The notes: generated by a model from the letters alone, not told the origin. DNA of 64,000 bases from Mesobacillus sp. S13 (GCF_020422885.1 NZ_CP084622.1:2127001-2191000), one strand, 5' to 3'; counted from the stretch's first letter, positions 48,041-57,815 are shown. Numbers and translations: made by a program.

Positions 48041-49435
48041 TTATTCCTCCGTCTGTTTTTCTATAGGGAGCTTTATCGTAAAAGTGGTACCTTTTTGAAT
48101 CTCGCTCTCCACTTCAATTTTTCCGTTGTGCAATTCAATAATATGCTTAACAATCGACAGTCCCAATCCTGTTCCATCTTTCTTTCGTGCGGCATCGACA
48201 CGGTAAAAGCGTTCGAAGATCTTTGAAGCTTGCTCCTTATTCATGCCGATTCCGGTGTCCTTGAAGATGACCGTTGTATATTCTTCGTCTCCAGAAATTT
48301 GGATGAAAATACTGCCGCCCGTTTGATTGTATTTAATTCCATTCGTAAGCAGGTTGTCCCAGACTGTCATCAAAAGTTCAGGATCAGCGAGAATGGGGGC
48401 AGGGGGGAGGTGGTAGGAGATTTCAATCTCCTTTTCTTCCAGCCGCCATTGATGCCTTCTGACCGTATCCTTGATTTGTGTGTCAATCCTTGTGACACCA
48501 AGCTTCATTGGATAAGATTTTTGATCAAGTGAAGTAAGAAGCAACAACTGTTTCGTCAGATTGGACAGCCGCTTCGATTCCTGGTCAATGATATCGACAT
48601 ATTCAAGGTGCTCCTCATCGAGGGCCTGTGTTTTTAAAAGCTCCGCATATCCCTGGATATTCATCAAAGGTGATTGAAAATCATGGGATACATTATTAAT
48701 AAAGGATTTCCGCGCTTGATCATTATGCTGCAATTGAACCTGCATCCTGCTGAAGCTTTCGGCAAGCTGGCCAATCTCATCACTTCGATGTATGTTCAAT
48801 GGGTAGTTGAAATTTTCCCTGGTGATTTCCCTTGTGGCTTCAGTCAGCTTGGTGATCGGCTGAATCAGGTGTTTGGCAAACCAAATGACACCGCTGATGC
48901 TGACGATTGAAACCGCGACGAAAAACCAGGCGAAAATGACATGGACATCTGAAAATAACAATTTGTTATTGGGTCTCAGGTACAAGCCATAGTCCTCGTC
49001 ACCAATCGTAAAGGGGACGCCGACGGTATTATCCAGCTGATTGGAAAAATGGTTCATCATCATCCATGGAGAGTTTGAATTGTCCATTCCATGATAGATT
49101 TCCTTTTCTTCAACCACCTTTATTGCTTCTGCTGGGAGGTTCTTTTTCGAAAAAGGTTCACCAAAGAAGAACTCCTCACCTGATTCACTTAGTACATATA
49201 GCTGATAGCCTAGTTTGCTGATTGAATCCAGATAGCCAGTGAAACTTATATGAGTTGTGGAGTGCATTTGCTCAAGACTGGATGCAACCTCTTCAGCAAC
49301 TTTTACATTCTGTAGGTCGATTCGTTCTCTTGTCGAGGTCATGTAGACCCAGTTGGCCAAAATGAAAGCAATCACAATGCTGATTCCAAGGATGAGAACG
49401 GTTGCGATGATGAATTTACGGTATAAAGTTTTCAT
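48041..49435 (-). CDS. sensor histidine kinase with HAMP domain
   Basis: 464 residues. Two membrane helices (about 9-31 and 163-186) enclose an outer sensor of 130 residues. HAMP at about 187-238, then H-box NNVSHDFQSPLMNIQGYAELL with the phospho-acceptor His, N-box VWDNLLTNGIKYNQ, and DTGIGMN and GTGLGLSIVKHI for ATP binding. Overlaps the response regulator gene by four bases, so they are a cognate pair. The outer signal is unknown but the adjacent exporter suggests cell-envelope or drug stress. Confidence 0.94.
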   Translation of the reverse strand: MKTLYRKFIIATVLILGISIVIAFILANWVYMTSTRERIDLQNVKVAEEVASSLEQMHSTTHISFTGYLDSISKLGYQLYVLSESGEEFFFGEPFSKKNLPAEAIKVVEEKEIYHGMDNSNSPWMMMNHFSNQLDNTVGVPFTIGDEDYGLYLRPNNKLLFSDVHVIFAWFFVAVSIVSISGVIWFAKHLIQPITKLTEATREITRENFNYPLNIHRSDEIGQLAESFSRMQVQLQHNDQARKSFINNVSHDFQSPLMNIQGYAELLKTQALDEEHLEYVDIIDQESKRLSNLTKQLLLLTSLDQKSYPMKLGVTRIDTQIKDTVRRHQWRLEEKEIEISYHLPPAPILADPELLMTVWDNLLTNGIKYNQTGGSIFIQISGDEEYTTVIFKDTGIGMNKEQASKIFERFYRVDAARKKDGTGLGLSIVKHIIELHNGKIEVESEIQKGTTFTIKLPIEKQTEE

Positions 49436-50103
49436 TTCAATTCCTCTAGTCTGTAACCAATTCCCCGGATTGTCTGGATTTCCACTGAAGCGTAATGCTT
49501 TTTCAGACGGTCCCGGATGCGGTTGATGTGGGTATTCAGCGTTTGTTCACTGCCCTCATAGTCCGCTCCCCAGGCTTGTTCAATCAAAGATGCGCGGGGA
49601 GTGGTCTTATTGATCCGTGAGGCGAGGATGCTCAACAGTTCGAACTCCTTCAGCGGAAAAAGAATCGTTTCCTGATTAATTTCCACCTCAAAACTGTTGC
49701 GGTCAATCCTCATATTCCCGGCCTGGATGATCGAATCGATTACCTTTTGCATTCTCCGGAGGACAACGGCCACCCTGAATAAAAGCTCCTTCACTTCGAA
49801 AGGTTTTACAATATAATCCTCGCTGCCTGACAGGAATCCTTCTTCTTTATCGCTTAACTGGCCTTTTGCGGTCAGGAGGATGACGGGAATCTCCCAATCA
49901 TCGGTAAGGATCTTTGTCAATTCGAAGCCATTCATTCCAGGCATCATCACATCGACAATCGCCAGGTCGACGTTTTGTTTTTCAATTAGTGATAATGCCT
50001 CCTCGGCATCATTGGCTTTGAAAACCTGATATCCTTCCTGTGTTAAATGGATGGTTACGAGTCTTTGAATATTTACATCATCATCGACAACCAAAATTCT
50101 CAT
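49432..50103 (-). CDS. OmpR-family response regulator
   Basis: 223 residues. Receiver with acidic pocket VVDDDVN, phospho-Asp in AIVDVMMPGMNG and Lys in YIVKPF. C-terminal winged helix (about 125-222) with TLNTHINRIRDRLKKH as recognition helix and a final RGIGYRLEE. Encoded between the MMPL exporter and its kinase, so the exporter is its most probable target. RBS AGGAGGC. Confidence 0.95.
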   Translation of the reverse strand: MRILVVDDDVNIQRLVTIHLTQEGYQVFKANDAEEALSLIEKQNVDLAIVDVMMPGMNGFELTKILTDDWEIPVILLTAKGQLSDKEEGFLSGSEDYIVKPFEVKELLFRVAVVLRRMQKVIDSIIQAGNMRIDRNSFEVEINQETILFPLKEFELLSILASRINKTTPRASLIEQAWGADYEGSEQTLNTHINRIRDRLKKHYASVEIQTIRGIGYRLEELK

Positions 50104-50152
50104 TTTTTCAGCCTCCTAAAAAGGGAATGAGAGAGGAGGCCCTCTCTATTCC

Positions 50153-52273
50153 TTATTGAATCTCCGGACTGGTTTGCTTATCTTTTTCAAAGAAAAGGAT
50201 CAATGCAGGCAGCAGCATGCCTCGGACAAGGAAGGTGTCGATCAGGATTCCGATCGCTACCATGAAACCGAAGATGAACAGATCGGCGATTGGCATTGTC
50301 GTCAGGGCTGCAAACGTTGCCGCCAAAATGATCCCTGCGGATGAAATTACGCCGCCTGTATTGCGGATGGCGATTTCAAGTGCTTCTTTCACATTATGTT
50401 TCTTGCGTTCTTCAATAAATCGGGACGCTAAAATTATATTATAATCGATTCCAAGTGCAACTAGGAAAATGAATGCATAAACCGGAACGCGGGTGCTGAT
50501 AGCATCATACCCGAAGAGCACGTCGATCAGGAATACTCCGAGACCTAATGCTGATACAAAAGAGAGCAGGATTGTACCCATCATATAGATCGGCATTTTC
50601 CAGCGGCGAGTCAAGACGACGAGCAATCCAAGTATCAGGGCCGTTTCAAGTAAAACGATTTTGATGATATCGCCATTATTGTATTCACGCTCATCGACCA
50701 GCTTTGGAGTGACGCCGCTATAGTAAGCCTCAGCATCCAAACCTAACTCGTCAAGTATTTCTGGTGTTTTCTTCTGCAAATCCTCTATATAGTCCATCGC
50801 CTCAATTGAGTAGGGATTCATCGCGAGAGCAATGCTGAACTTGGCAGCTTCATTGTTTTCTGTAATCGCTGATAGACGGACAGAAGCAATTTCTTTATCA
50901 CCCTTCAGCTTCTCGGTAATCTCGACAGCATCTGCTTCGGTTAATGAGTTATCAGCTGCTATCAATAGTGTAGTAGGAGCTAGCTCGCCTTTATCAAACC
51001 TTTGTTCCACTATTTCATAGCCAACGCGTGAAGGCAAATCTTCTGGGAAGCTTTTGACCATATCGAATTCATATTCCAAATTGAAAACGTTCAGGGCAGA
51101 AACAATCAAGAAAATCGCGACTAGACCGCCGGAAAGCCCTGGCTTGTTGACAACGAATCTGGCAATCGGTCCCCAGACTCCATGCTTGACCTCTGTTTCC
51201 ACACCATATTTAGGCACCTTCGGCCAGAAAGCCTTACGTCCGAATAAAGTGAATAAGGCAGGCACCAGTGTCACCGAAGCGAGCATGATGAAGAACATCG
51301 CTGTTCCGAAAATTGGTGCAAAGTTTTGGTAATCACGGAAATCTGCAAACAGCAGCACAAGCATTGCTGCTAATACCGTTCCGCCGGCAAAAAAGACCGG
51401 TTCACCTGTCGCACGCATCGCATGCTTCATGGCATCGAATTTATTTTCGTAATGGTTCAGTTCTTCGCGGAAACGTGAGAATACGAATAAAGAATAGTCA
51501 ATAACAGCTGCGAACAGAAGGATACTCATGATTGATGTTGTTTGATTATTGATTTCCAGTCCGCCAGCTCCCAAGAGGGCAACACTCTGGTTCACGACCT
51601 GATAGACAATGGCTGTCGCCAATAGTGGAATGATGGCCAACAATGGCGATCGATAGATCACAATTAGCAGGATAAGGATGATTCCGACCGTTGCCAATAA
51701 CAGTACGAAGTCTGCCCGTTCAAATAGCTTGATGCTATCACCTGAAATCCCGGCAGGACCAGTGATATAAAAAGCTGTACTGTCAAGCTTATCAGCGATT
51801 CCAGTACCAATTTCAGTTGCCTTATCATTGATTTCAGCATAATCGTCATTGCCCAATCCTTGTTCAAGCTCCATCGGGACAATCATTGTCGATTGATCCT
51901 CTGAGATAAAACCACTCAGCGCCTGCGGTGGAAGGGAACGAGTATCAACGATATTTCTTATTCCTTCGATGTTCTCTGAAATGATTCCATCAAGGATTTG
52001 ATTCACTTCGTCGAGATTAATGTCGCCGTTTTCGTTATGGAAAACGAGAATACCGGGAGTACCCTGTTCATTCGGAAAAAATTCCTCCGTTTTATTTTGC
52101 GCGATGATGGACTTAGCCTCATCAGGCAGCGATTGAAAATTGTTTATTTTGTAATCTCCGAGCTGCGGACCTGCGCTCAAACCAAGCATCAGCACGAGCC
52201 AGGCGATGATTGTGATCCACATTCCGCGCTTCGTTGAAACCCAGTCTGTGATGGAATAAAGCATTTTCTTCAT
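50153..52273 (-). CDS. MMPL/RND-family transporter (YdfJ-like)
   Basis: 706 residues. Twelve predicted membrane helices in two halves, each with a large outer loop after the first helix. Characteristic MMPL stretches include INNQTTSIMSILLFAAVIDYSLFVFSRFREEL and VPVYAFIFLVALGIDYNIILASRFIEE, with Asp-Tyr pairs in the proton relay helices. It exports lipids or drugs by proton antiport. In B. subtilis ydfJ is controlled by an adjoining two-component system, and this locus has the same logic. RBS AGGAGGCC. Confidence 0.92.
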   Translation of the reverse strand: MKKMLYSITDWVSTKRGMWITIIAWLVLMLGLSAGPQLGDYKINNFQSLPDEAKSIIAQNKTEEFFPNEQGTPGILVFHNENGDINLDEVNQILDGIISENIEGIRNIVDTRSLPPQALSGFISEDQSTMIVPMELEQGLGNDDYAEINDKATEIGTGIADKLDSTAFYITGPAGISGDSIKLFERADFVLLLATVGIILILLIVIYRSPLLAIIPLLATAIVYQVVNQSVALLGAGGLEINNQTTSIMSILLFAAVIDYSLFVFSRFREELNHYENKFDAMKHAMRATGEPVFFAGGTVLAAMLVLLFADFRDYQNFAPIFGTAMFFIMLASVTLVPALFTLFGRKAFWPKVPKYGVETEVKHGVWGPIARFVVNKPGLSGGLVAIFLIVSALNVFNLEYEFDMVKSFPEDLPSRVGYEIVEQRFDKGELAPTTLLIAADNSLTEADAVEITEKLKGDKEIASVRLSAITENNEAAKFSIALAMNPYSIEAMDYIEDLQKKTPEILDELGLDAEAYYSGVTPKLVDEREYNNGDIIKIVLLETALILGLLVVLTRRWKMPIYMMGTILLSFVSALGLGVFLIDVLFGYDAISTRVPVYAFIFLVALGIDYNIILASRFIEERKKHNVKEALEIAIRNTGGVISSAGIILAATFAALTTMPIADLFIFGFMVAIGILIDTFLVRGMLLPALILFFEKDKQTSPEIQ

Positions 52274-52477
52274 TAATATGGCCTCCTATGTTCGATGCTA
52301 AAATCTAATTGAACATCAGCACAGTTCCGGAAAGTATTATTCGGAACAAGCACTGAACAATGAACATCATAAACTACGAAAATAAACACAACCTCAACTT
52401 TCAGTTACATTTCGCAAGAGGAATTTAACAAGCAAACAGAGAATGGATAGTAAGGCATGTCATACAGGAGGCAATTC

Positions 52478-52923
52478 ATGAATTTCTTTGATAAATTAAA
52501 ATGCAAGAAATTACAAATCAGCAAGACAGAAGGTTTCGGTTATGATGTAAGACAAAAGTGGGAGGCTGCATTTGCTTCACATTTAAGTCCTAAGGAAAAA
52601 GAGAGATATTTCTTCATGATAAAGGCGGAGCAAGCGGGTTTCTGTGGCATTTGTTCAGCTATGAAAAAAGAAAATGCGCAAAGGAAGAACAGGCGGAATT
52701 GGCATTCGACAAACAATACAAAGATACATGCCTGATTTTCTTTCAGCATTCAGATGAGGTGTGGAAGGTAAAGGATTCTTCAGATATGAGGGCGGCAGAT
52801 CTATTGATGACTGATGGTGAGTATGCGGATTTATATATTGTCGATCGTGACTTTAACTGGACCTTTGTTGTCACACATGAGCAAGGATGGATTGGGCCAT
52901 TTTTTTGCAGGAAGGGGGAATAG
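52478..52923 (+). pseudogene. DUF4275 gene with one frameshift
   Basis: The frame from ATG 52478 (after AGGAGG) gives MNFFDKLKCKKLQISKTEGF and runs to KAEQAGF; the natural continuation LWHLFSYEKRKCAKEEQAEL and ADLYIVDRDFNWTFVVTHEQ is one base off. The switch point is near the GCGGGTTTC run at about 52634. With one base restored the protein would be about 148 residues and match DUF4275 as recalled. Decay or sequencing error are both possible. Confidence 0.75.
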
Positions 52924-52926
52924 AAT

Positions 52927-53364
52927 TTGCTCATAAGAAAATTAGTTTCCGCAGTAGGGGCAACAATGATGATGGTGATTCTGTTCTCAATCCTTGATCA
53001 ATCAGGGGTAGGGTTATTCTTCGGTCTGTACATCCTTCCGATTACCTTTATTTACGGAATTCCATCTTCCATTCTATCTGATTTCCTCACGCGGAGAAGC
53101 AATGGAGCAATTAGGATCGTTTCAGGAGCTTTACTTCATATTTTTCTCGGAGCGCTGTTCGTTGCCTTACCGACCTTCATTTTCGATGCAGAAAGCGGAA
53201 ACTGGATAAATAGTGTATGGAACAACAGCTTTTTCTTTTTTACCGCTGTGGGTTCAGCTCTTTTCTTCTGGTTCTTTGATGAAGCAATCAAAAGTGAATG
53301 GTTTGGTCATTTAAGAGGAAAATGCTTTTGGTTCCTGAAAAGGATTGGAAATATGAGAGTTTAG
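52927..53364 (+). CDS. four-helix membrane protein, unknown
   Basis: 145 residues, TTG start after GGAAGGGGG. Four hydrophobic segments (about 5-24, 29-48, 62-83, 97-116) and a basic end (RGKCFWFLKRIGNMRV). Starts four bases after the DUF4275 gene stop, so it was probably cotranscribed. No family recognised. Confidence 0.6.
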   Translation: MLIRKLVSAVGATMMMVILFSILDQSGVGLFFGLYILPITFIYGIPSSILSDFLTRRSNGAIRIVSGALLHIFLGALFVALPTFIFDAESGNWINSVWNNSFFFFTAVGSALFFWFFDEAIKSEWFGHLRGKCFWFLKRIGNMRV

Positions 53365-53404
53365 CCAGGAGGCGACTCAATAAAAGAATCAGGAGGAGAG
53401 GATT

Positions 53405-53995
53405 ATGCAAGAACAATATCAAAGTGGGTTCGAATTGGAAGTAAATGCACCATGTTCATTAAATTACTTAATCCTGATTCAAAACATTTATTTGAACAGT
53501 AAAAATAAAGATATCGAAAAACCTTTGTTTCCCTATGTCGATGGTTCAGCTTGGGGGTTACTTGAGGAAGGATTTGAAGAGACATTTGCTGAAGTTTGGA
53601 GAGAGGCAGTCGATAAAAATTCTAAAAATTATATGTATGACCACAATGGAGTACTTCAGTTAGATAAAGAACTCTATCAAAAGCTGTTTCAGGACAATGA
53701 ATCAGGTTACTCAGAAAGTGTAAAGTTCTTCTTGGCCTGGTGGAACGGGTTTCATGGAAAGATCGCCATTGAGGCAGTATTTGATCATGACAAAATGGAG
53801 AAGGTCTATAAAGAGTTAGCTGCATCGGTAAAAATAGATAAACGGTTAAGGATACATTTGCTCTATGACAAAACCGTATTAGCTGTCAGAAGTGAACGGC
53901 CCTGGTATGCAGTGGTAGCTATTGAAGAAATTTTTATCCACAAAAAGCGTCCAAAGCTAATATCGGAACTATTAAAGAGTTGTGTGGATTTGTGA
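53405..53995 (+). CDS. unknown soluble protein
   Basis: 196 residues after AGGAGAGGATT. Acidic, Trp-rich, no membrane segment. Stretches such as FFLAWWNGFHGKIAIEAVFD and YAVVAIEEIFI suggest an alpha-beta fold. Overlap with the next gene is avoided by a start at 54018. I do not recognise it; it looks like a member of a small Bacillus-specific family. Confidence 0.6.
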   Translation: MQEQYQSGFELEVNAPCSLNYLILIQNIYLNSKNKDIEKPLFPYVDGSAWGLLEEGFEETFAEVWREAVDKNSKNYMYDHNGVLQLDKELYQKLFQDNESGYSESVKFFLAWWNGFHGKIAIEAVFDHDKMEKVYKELAASVKIDKRLRIHLLYDKTVLAVRSERPWYAVVAIEEIFIHKKRPKLISELLKSCVDL

Positions 53996-54017
53996 AAATA
54001 AAAATGGAGGGAACCTT

Positions 54018-54494
54018 TTGTTTTTATATCATAGGTATGATCATGACTTAAATATTTCCCCGCAAAGGGTTTTAAAAGAAGGATTAAATCATAGAACAGC
54101 AACAAGATGGTATTCAAGAGGGGCTAAATTCTTTCCAGAACTAACTGAACAATTCAGGCCAATAAATTCACCAAAATGGATCGATTTCAAAGTAGCGTTT
54201 GGTGCAGATTTGGAACCATTTGAAAAACCTTACTTTCGTTTTCCTGTGTTCAGTGAAAAGATTTTAGTTTTTAATTTCGAAATATCAAGTGATTTATTTG
54301 CCCATCTTGAAGATCTATATGATGGAGGTAAAGGGCATTTTATTGATGGGGTGCCGTCAAAGGAGGAATTAATAAAAGAGTATTGGAAAAGTATGATGCC
54401 TCTTTCCGATTATTTGAAGCACAGACCTTTCGAGAACACTGAAGTTTACATTTTTGAACAAGTCCCAGGAGAGTTAATTGAGTTTATGGAGTAG
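54018..54494 (+). CDS. unknown soluble protein
   Basis: 158 residues from TTG 54018, set by GGAGGG at 54007-54012; a longer reading from 53982 would overlap the previous gene. It begins MFLYHRYDHDLNISPQRVLK and contains FKVAFGADLEPFEKPYFRFPVFSEKILVFNF. No signal peptide, no known motif. The opening resembles toxin-immunity or ADP-ribosyl-type accessory proteins only vaguely, so no function is proposed. Confidence 0.55.
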   Translation: MFLYHRYDHDLNISPQRVLKEGLNHRTATRWYSRGAKFFPELTEQFRPINSPKWIDFKVAFGADLEPFEKPYFRFPVFSEKILVFNFEISSDLFAHLEDLYDGGKGHFIDGVPSKEELIKEYWKSMMPLSDYLKHRPFENTEVYIFEQVPGELIEFME

Positions 54495-54601
54495 GTACTA
54501 TTTGAGCAAATTGTCCAAGATTTCAAGCAAGCAATGGTCTTTTGCTTGTTTGTGTTTAAATTGATTAAAAAGAAACGATAGTTTACTGGGGAGGAGTACA
54601 C

Positions 54602-55480
54602 TTGAGAAGTGAAAAAGCTATGTATGATTTAATACTAAGGGTAGCTGAAGAGGATGAACGAATCCGAGCTGTCTATATGAACGGATCCCGAACGAACCCT
54701 ACTGTTCCAAAAGATATTTTTCAAGATTACGATATTGTATATGTAGTGACGGAAATTGCATCTTTTTTAGAAGATGAAGATTGGATTAATATCTTTGGGG
54801 ATTTATTGATGCTTCAAGAGCCTGATAAAATGGATCAACAAATTGGTTTGAAGAGGGATTTTGAACGTTCTTATGGATATTTAATGCTTTTTACTGATGG
54901 GAATCGAATTGACCTTCATATCGAAACAATCGACTCAATGATTAATGGTTATGGTAGTGATAAACTAACAGTTCCATTATTAGATAAGGACAACATTTTA
55001 CCGATCATTCAGCACCCCACAGATATTGATTATCGAGTAAAAAAGCCATCAGAAGCGATGTTTGTGAGTTGTACCAATAATTTTTGGTGGTGTTTACAAA
55101 ACGTTGCAAAAGGAATTTGGCGAGACGAATTGCCATACGCAAAATTAATGTATGAAAATACGACGAGAGCTTCACTTGATGAAATGGTTTCATGGTGGAT
55201 TGGAACAGGATATGACTTCGAGGTCTCAACAGGTAAGATGGGCAAATACTTTAAAAATTATCTGCCAGAACCATATTGGGAGATGTATGCAAAAACTTAT
55301 TCCGATGGTGACTATGAAAACTTTTGGGACTCCATATTTGTTACATGTGAGTTATTTAGAAATTTGGCAATGGATGTGGGAAATCATTTATCATTCTCAT
55401 ATCCATTTGAAGATGATAAAAACATGACGGAATTCCTTAAACATGTGAGGCATCTGCCTTCGGATGCAAAAGAAATTTAA
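54602..55480 (+). CDS. aminoglycoside 6-adenylyltransferase-like protein, AadK/ANT(6) family
   Basis: 292 residues, TTG start after GGGAGGAG. The nucleotidyltransferase motif is YMNGSRTNPTVPKDIFQDYDIVYVV (GS ... DxD) with a third acid in RIDLHIETID. The C-terminal helical domain (CNNFWW-type segment and YWEMYAKTYSDGDYENFW) follows the ANT(6)-I/AadK pattern. AadK of B. subtilis confers low-level streptomycin resistance. Whether this one does depends on expression and residues I cannot judge. Confidence 0.88.
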   Translation: MRSEKAMYDLILRVAEEDERIRAVYMNGSRTNPTVPKDIFQDYDIVYVVTEIASFLEDEDWINIFGDLLMLQEPDKMDQQIGLKRDFERSYGYLMLFTDGNRIDLHIETIDSMINGYGSDKLTVPLLDKDNILPIIQHPTDIDYRVKKPSEAMFVSCTNNFWWCLQNVAKGIWRDELPYAKLMYENTTRASLDEMVSWWIGTGYDFEVSTGKMGKYFKNYLPEPYWEMYAKTYSDGDYENFWDSIFVTCELFRNLAMDVGNHLSFSYPFEDDKNMTEFLKHVRHLPSDAKEI

Positions 55481-55494
55481 AGGTGAGAAAGAGT

Positions 55495-56124
55495 ATGAAG
55501 ATAGAAGTTGGATATTTGCCAAGAAACTATATAAAAGACCAACCGGATTTTAGTGGGCACTTTCCTTTTGATATAGATGGAGAATACAAATATTTGTTTG
55601 AAATTGATCACTGTGAATTGGATCCTACTGTTTTTTACTGTGATTGGATGAAGGAATTAAATCAGTTTCCGATCTATGCTGTTGTCACTCTTGATCTTTA
55701 TTATCAGGAGGAAATAAATGGGCTGATTGAAAGATACAAAATAGAACGTTCAGTGCTTTTAATAGGGAATGAATCGTACAATAAATTTATTTTGCGAAAT
55801 GAAGAACAATTTCGGGTGCTCATTCCATTTTTTTATGCAAGTGGCAGTATGAATGATTTAGCTGTGTGGTCACTTAAGAAAGACATTTTTAGTAGTGACA
55901 GAAGAAAAGTAACGACAATATTCAGACGTAAAACAATGGATGTATTGGTAGCAGCTTTTGAGAAGGATACAACATTATTTTGGATATCGTATGATGGAGA
56001 TGCATTGGATATCATATCGAATCATCAGATTTTCCAAAAGATAGAGGATATAGAGAAAACTCTACCGAAGGGCATAGAAATGAGTGTTGTTGAATATGAA
56101 GCCGCAGATGATGATATCGAATAA
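55495..56124 (+). CDS. unknown soluble protein
   Basis: 209 residues from ATG 55495 after AAGGTGAG. Begins MKIEVGYLPRNYIKDQPDFS; contains CELDPTVFYCDWMKELNQFPIYAVVTLDLYY. Very acidic end (EYEAADDDIE). No known motif. It follows the AadK-like gene by only 14 bases and may be cotranscribed. Confidence 0.55.
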   Translation: MKIEVGYLPRNYIKDQPDFSGHFPFDIDGEYKYLFEIDHCELDPTVFYCDWMKELNQFPIYAVVTLDLYYQEEINGLIERYKIERSVLLIGNESYNKFILRNEEQFRVLIPFFYASGSMNDLAVWSLKKDIFSSDRRKVTTIFRRKTMDVLVAAFEKDTTLFWISYDGDALDIISNHQIFQKIEDIEKTLPKGIEMSVVEYEAADDDIE

Positions 56125-56159
56125 CCGGTAACAAGAATAACGATAAGGGGGAATTATAC

Positions 56160-56240
56160 TTGAAACGTCTCTTCTTAGGTCTTTTGGTTGTAATGATGAT
56201 CCTTATAGGTATGTATTTCTTGACTTCGAATAGCGCTTAA
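56160..56240 (+). CDS. 26-residue membrane peptide
   Basis: TTG 56160 after a strong AAGGGGG site. It reads MKRLFLGLLVVMMILIGMYF and then LTSNSA. One hydrophobic helix with a positive N-terminus. The ribosome site and spacing are better than chance, but it may also be the truncated signal region of a lost gene. Confidence 0.45.
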   Translation: MKRLFLGLLVVMMILIGMYFLTSNSA

Positions 56241-56317
56241 ATATTTGGTATTCCAATTTATTAATAGGTTAATCGCCAAGAATCGAACATCAAGTTGCTT
56301 CAAGGGTAGGAGGATTT

Positions 56318-56668
56318 ATGAAATTCTTAAAAAAGGTAAGTGATTTCTTTGGATTTACCAAACTTAAAGAGAAATTATATTTTGCGGATCATGAGGAAAT
56401 CTCAGAAGCTGATAGGGAATATATAAAACGTATTAAGGGACAAAATCCCTTTGGCATCATAGCAATGTTTATAGGTGGCGTATCTTTTGCCTTCGGACCA
56501 CTATATGTTGCTTTTCCAATTATAACAATCATCTTTTGTATCGTAACCTTTGGAACTTTTGATAGAGAAAAAGAAGATAATCCGTGGACATTTATAATCG
56601 GTTTTTGTTTGGCACTAATAGGCTTATTTATGAATTTAGGCGGCGTAGTCCATGAGCTAATATTCTGA
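56318..56668 (+). CDS. small membrane protein, unknown
   Basis: 116 residues, ATG after GGTAGGAGG. A soluble Lys/Glu-rich N-terminus (FGFTKLKEKLYFADHEEISEADREYIKR) precedes two or three hydrophobic helices (GIIAMFIGGVSFAFGPLYVAFPIITIIFCIVTFG and FIIGFCLALIGLFMNLGGVV). No family recognised. Confidence 0.6.
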   Translation: MKFLKKVSDFFGFTKLKEKLYFADHEEISEADREYIKRIKGQNPFGIIAMFIGGVSFAFGPLYVAFPIITIIFCIVTFGTFDREKEDNPWTFIIGFCLALIGLFMNLGGVVHELIF

Positions 56669-56800
56669 ACAATATGCGTTAAAGTATTTGATGCAAAAAT
56701 CACGGAAGGATTACTGTTGCATCAAGCTAATTGATAAAAAAGGGCTAATCCTAATTTTGTTAGATTATAGGGTATTAGAACATTTCAAGAGGAGTTATCT

Positions 56801-57442
56801 ATGGGTTTCCTTAAAGCTACTAGAGAATTTATTGATAGTCAATATCAAACGCCAAAAGGAATTATTGGTACATATATTGGTGAAAAAATGGTGAGACAGC
56901 ACAAGACTGAAACAAATTGGTCATTAGAGCTAATGAATATTAAACAAGGGGACAGGATTTTAGAGTTAGGATGTGGGGCAGGTTATGCAATTAAATTAAT
57001 TTTTGAAAAGGACTTAGCTGAAGAAATAGTCGGCTTGGACATCTCTACAACAATCATTCGATCAGCAAGAAGGAGAAACAAAAGGGCAATAAACGAAAAA
57101 AAAGTAAAACTAGTACAAACAGATTTCAAAAACTTGCCCTTTCAAAATGAAAATTTCAATACAGTCCTTAGTATCCAAACAATTTATTTTTGGACTGATA
57201 TAACTGCGACACTATCAGAAATATTTAGGATACTAAAACCAAAAGGAAATATAATCCTTACTTTTTCTGACGGTAAAGAAGAGGAAACCTGGGAAGGAAT
57301 AAGAGGTATTACTGATAATAAACTAATACCGTCTATGAAGAATGCAGGATTTAGTGACGTATCTTTTATCAGAGGTCCAGATTCAAGAGGGTATCATACT
57401 GTTGCTGTTATAGGAAGCAAGGATTCAATGAAACTTTCGTAA
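56801..57442 (+). CDS. class I SAM-dependent methyltransferase
   Basis: 213 residues after AAGAGGAG. Motif I ILELGCGAGYAIKLIF binds SAM, with the acidic residue in VGLDIS and the later QTDFKNLPFQNENFNTVLSIQTIYFW typical of Methyltransf_11. Looks like UbiE-type small-molecule methyltransferases. Substrate unknown. AT-rich accessory surroundings. Confidence 0.9.
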   Translation: MGFLKATREFIDSQYQTPKGIIGTYIGEKMVRQHKTETNWSLELMNIKQGDRILELGCGAGYAIKLIFEKDLAEEIVGLDISTTIIRSARRRNKRAINEKKVKLVQTDFKNLPFQNENFNTVLSIQTIYFWTDITATLSEIFRILKPKGNIILTFSDGKEEETWEGIRGITDNKLIPSMKNAGFSDVSFIRGPDSRGYHTVAVIGSKDSMKLS

Positions 57443-57500
57443 TGTTCTGTTCCTATATAGCGATGGTAAGGGGACGAAGGCATAATTTTTCCTTTTGATG

Positions 57501-57535
57501 AGTTTGTTCAAATATAAGGCAGGGAGTTTAAAAGG
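57501..57535 (+). repeat. isolated cassette repeat copy (R13)
   Basis: GTTTGTTCAAATATAAGGCAG, GGAGTTTAAAAGG, matching the TTGTTCAA...GCAG...TT pattern of the 36-46 kb repeats, with a degenerate right arm. The rest of 57536-57718 shows nothing I can identify. Confidence 0.4.
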
Positions 57536-57718
57536 ACCTAAATAAGGTACACAGAGATCCTTCCTTTGGCCATCTGTTCATGTTATTTCTAATGAAACAG
57601 TATTAGTAGCTATTACGCAGCAAATAAATTTTATAAAATCAGCCTATCCTCAAACCAGTATGTTATACTATAAACAAACCTTTTATCTTTAAATCTTTTT
57701 ACATTACCGGTTCCATCT

Positions 57719-57747
57719 CCCTGCTCAGATCTTGAGCGGGGTTTTTT
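57719..57747 (+). terminator. terminator
   Basis: CCTGCTCA / TGAGCGGGG stem followed by T6. Confidence 0.7.
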
Positions 57748-57771
57748 ATTGGAATTATATTTGGAAAAATA

Positions 57772-57801
57772 AAAACAGGCCCTAGAAAGAGCCTGTTTGT
57801 A
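57772..57801 (-). terminator. terminator of cspC
   Basis: AAACAGGC / GCCTGTTT stem; read on the minus strand followed by TTTATTTTT. Confidence 0.75.
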
Positions 57802-57815
57802 GAAACGATTTAAGA

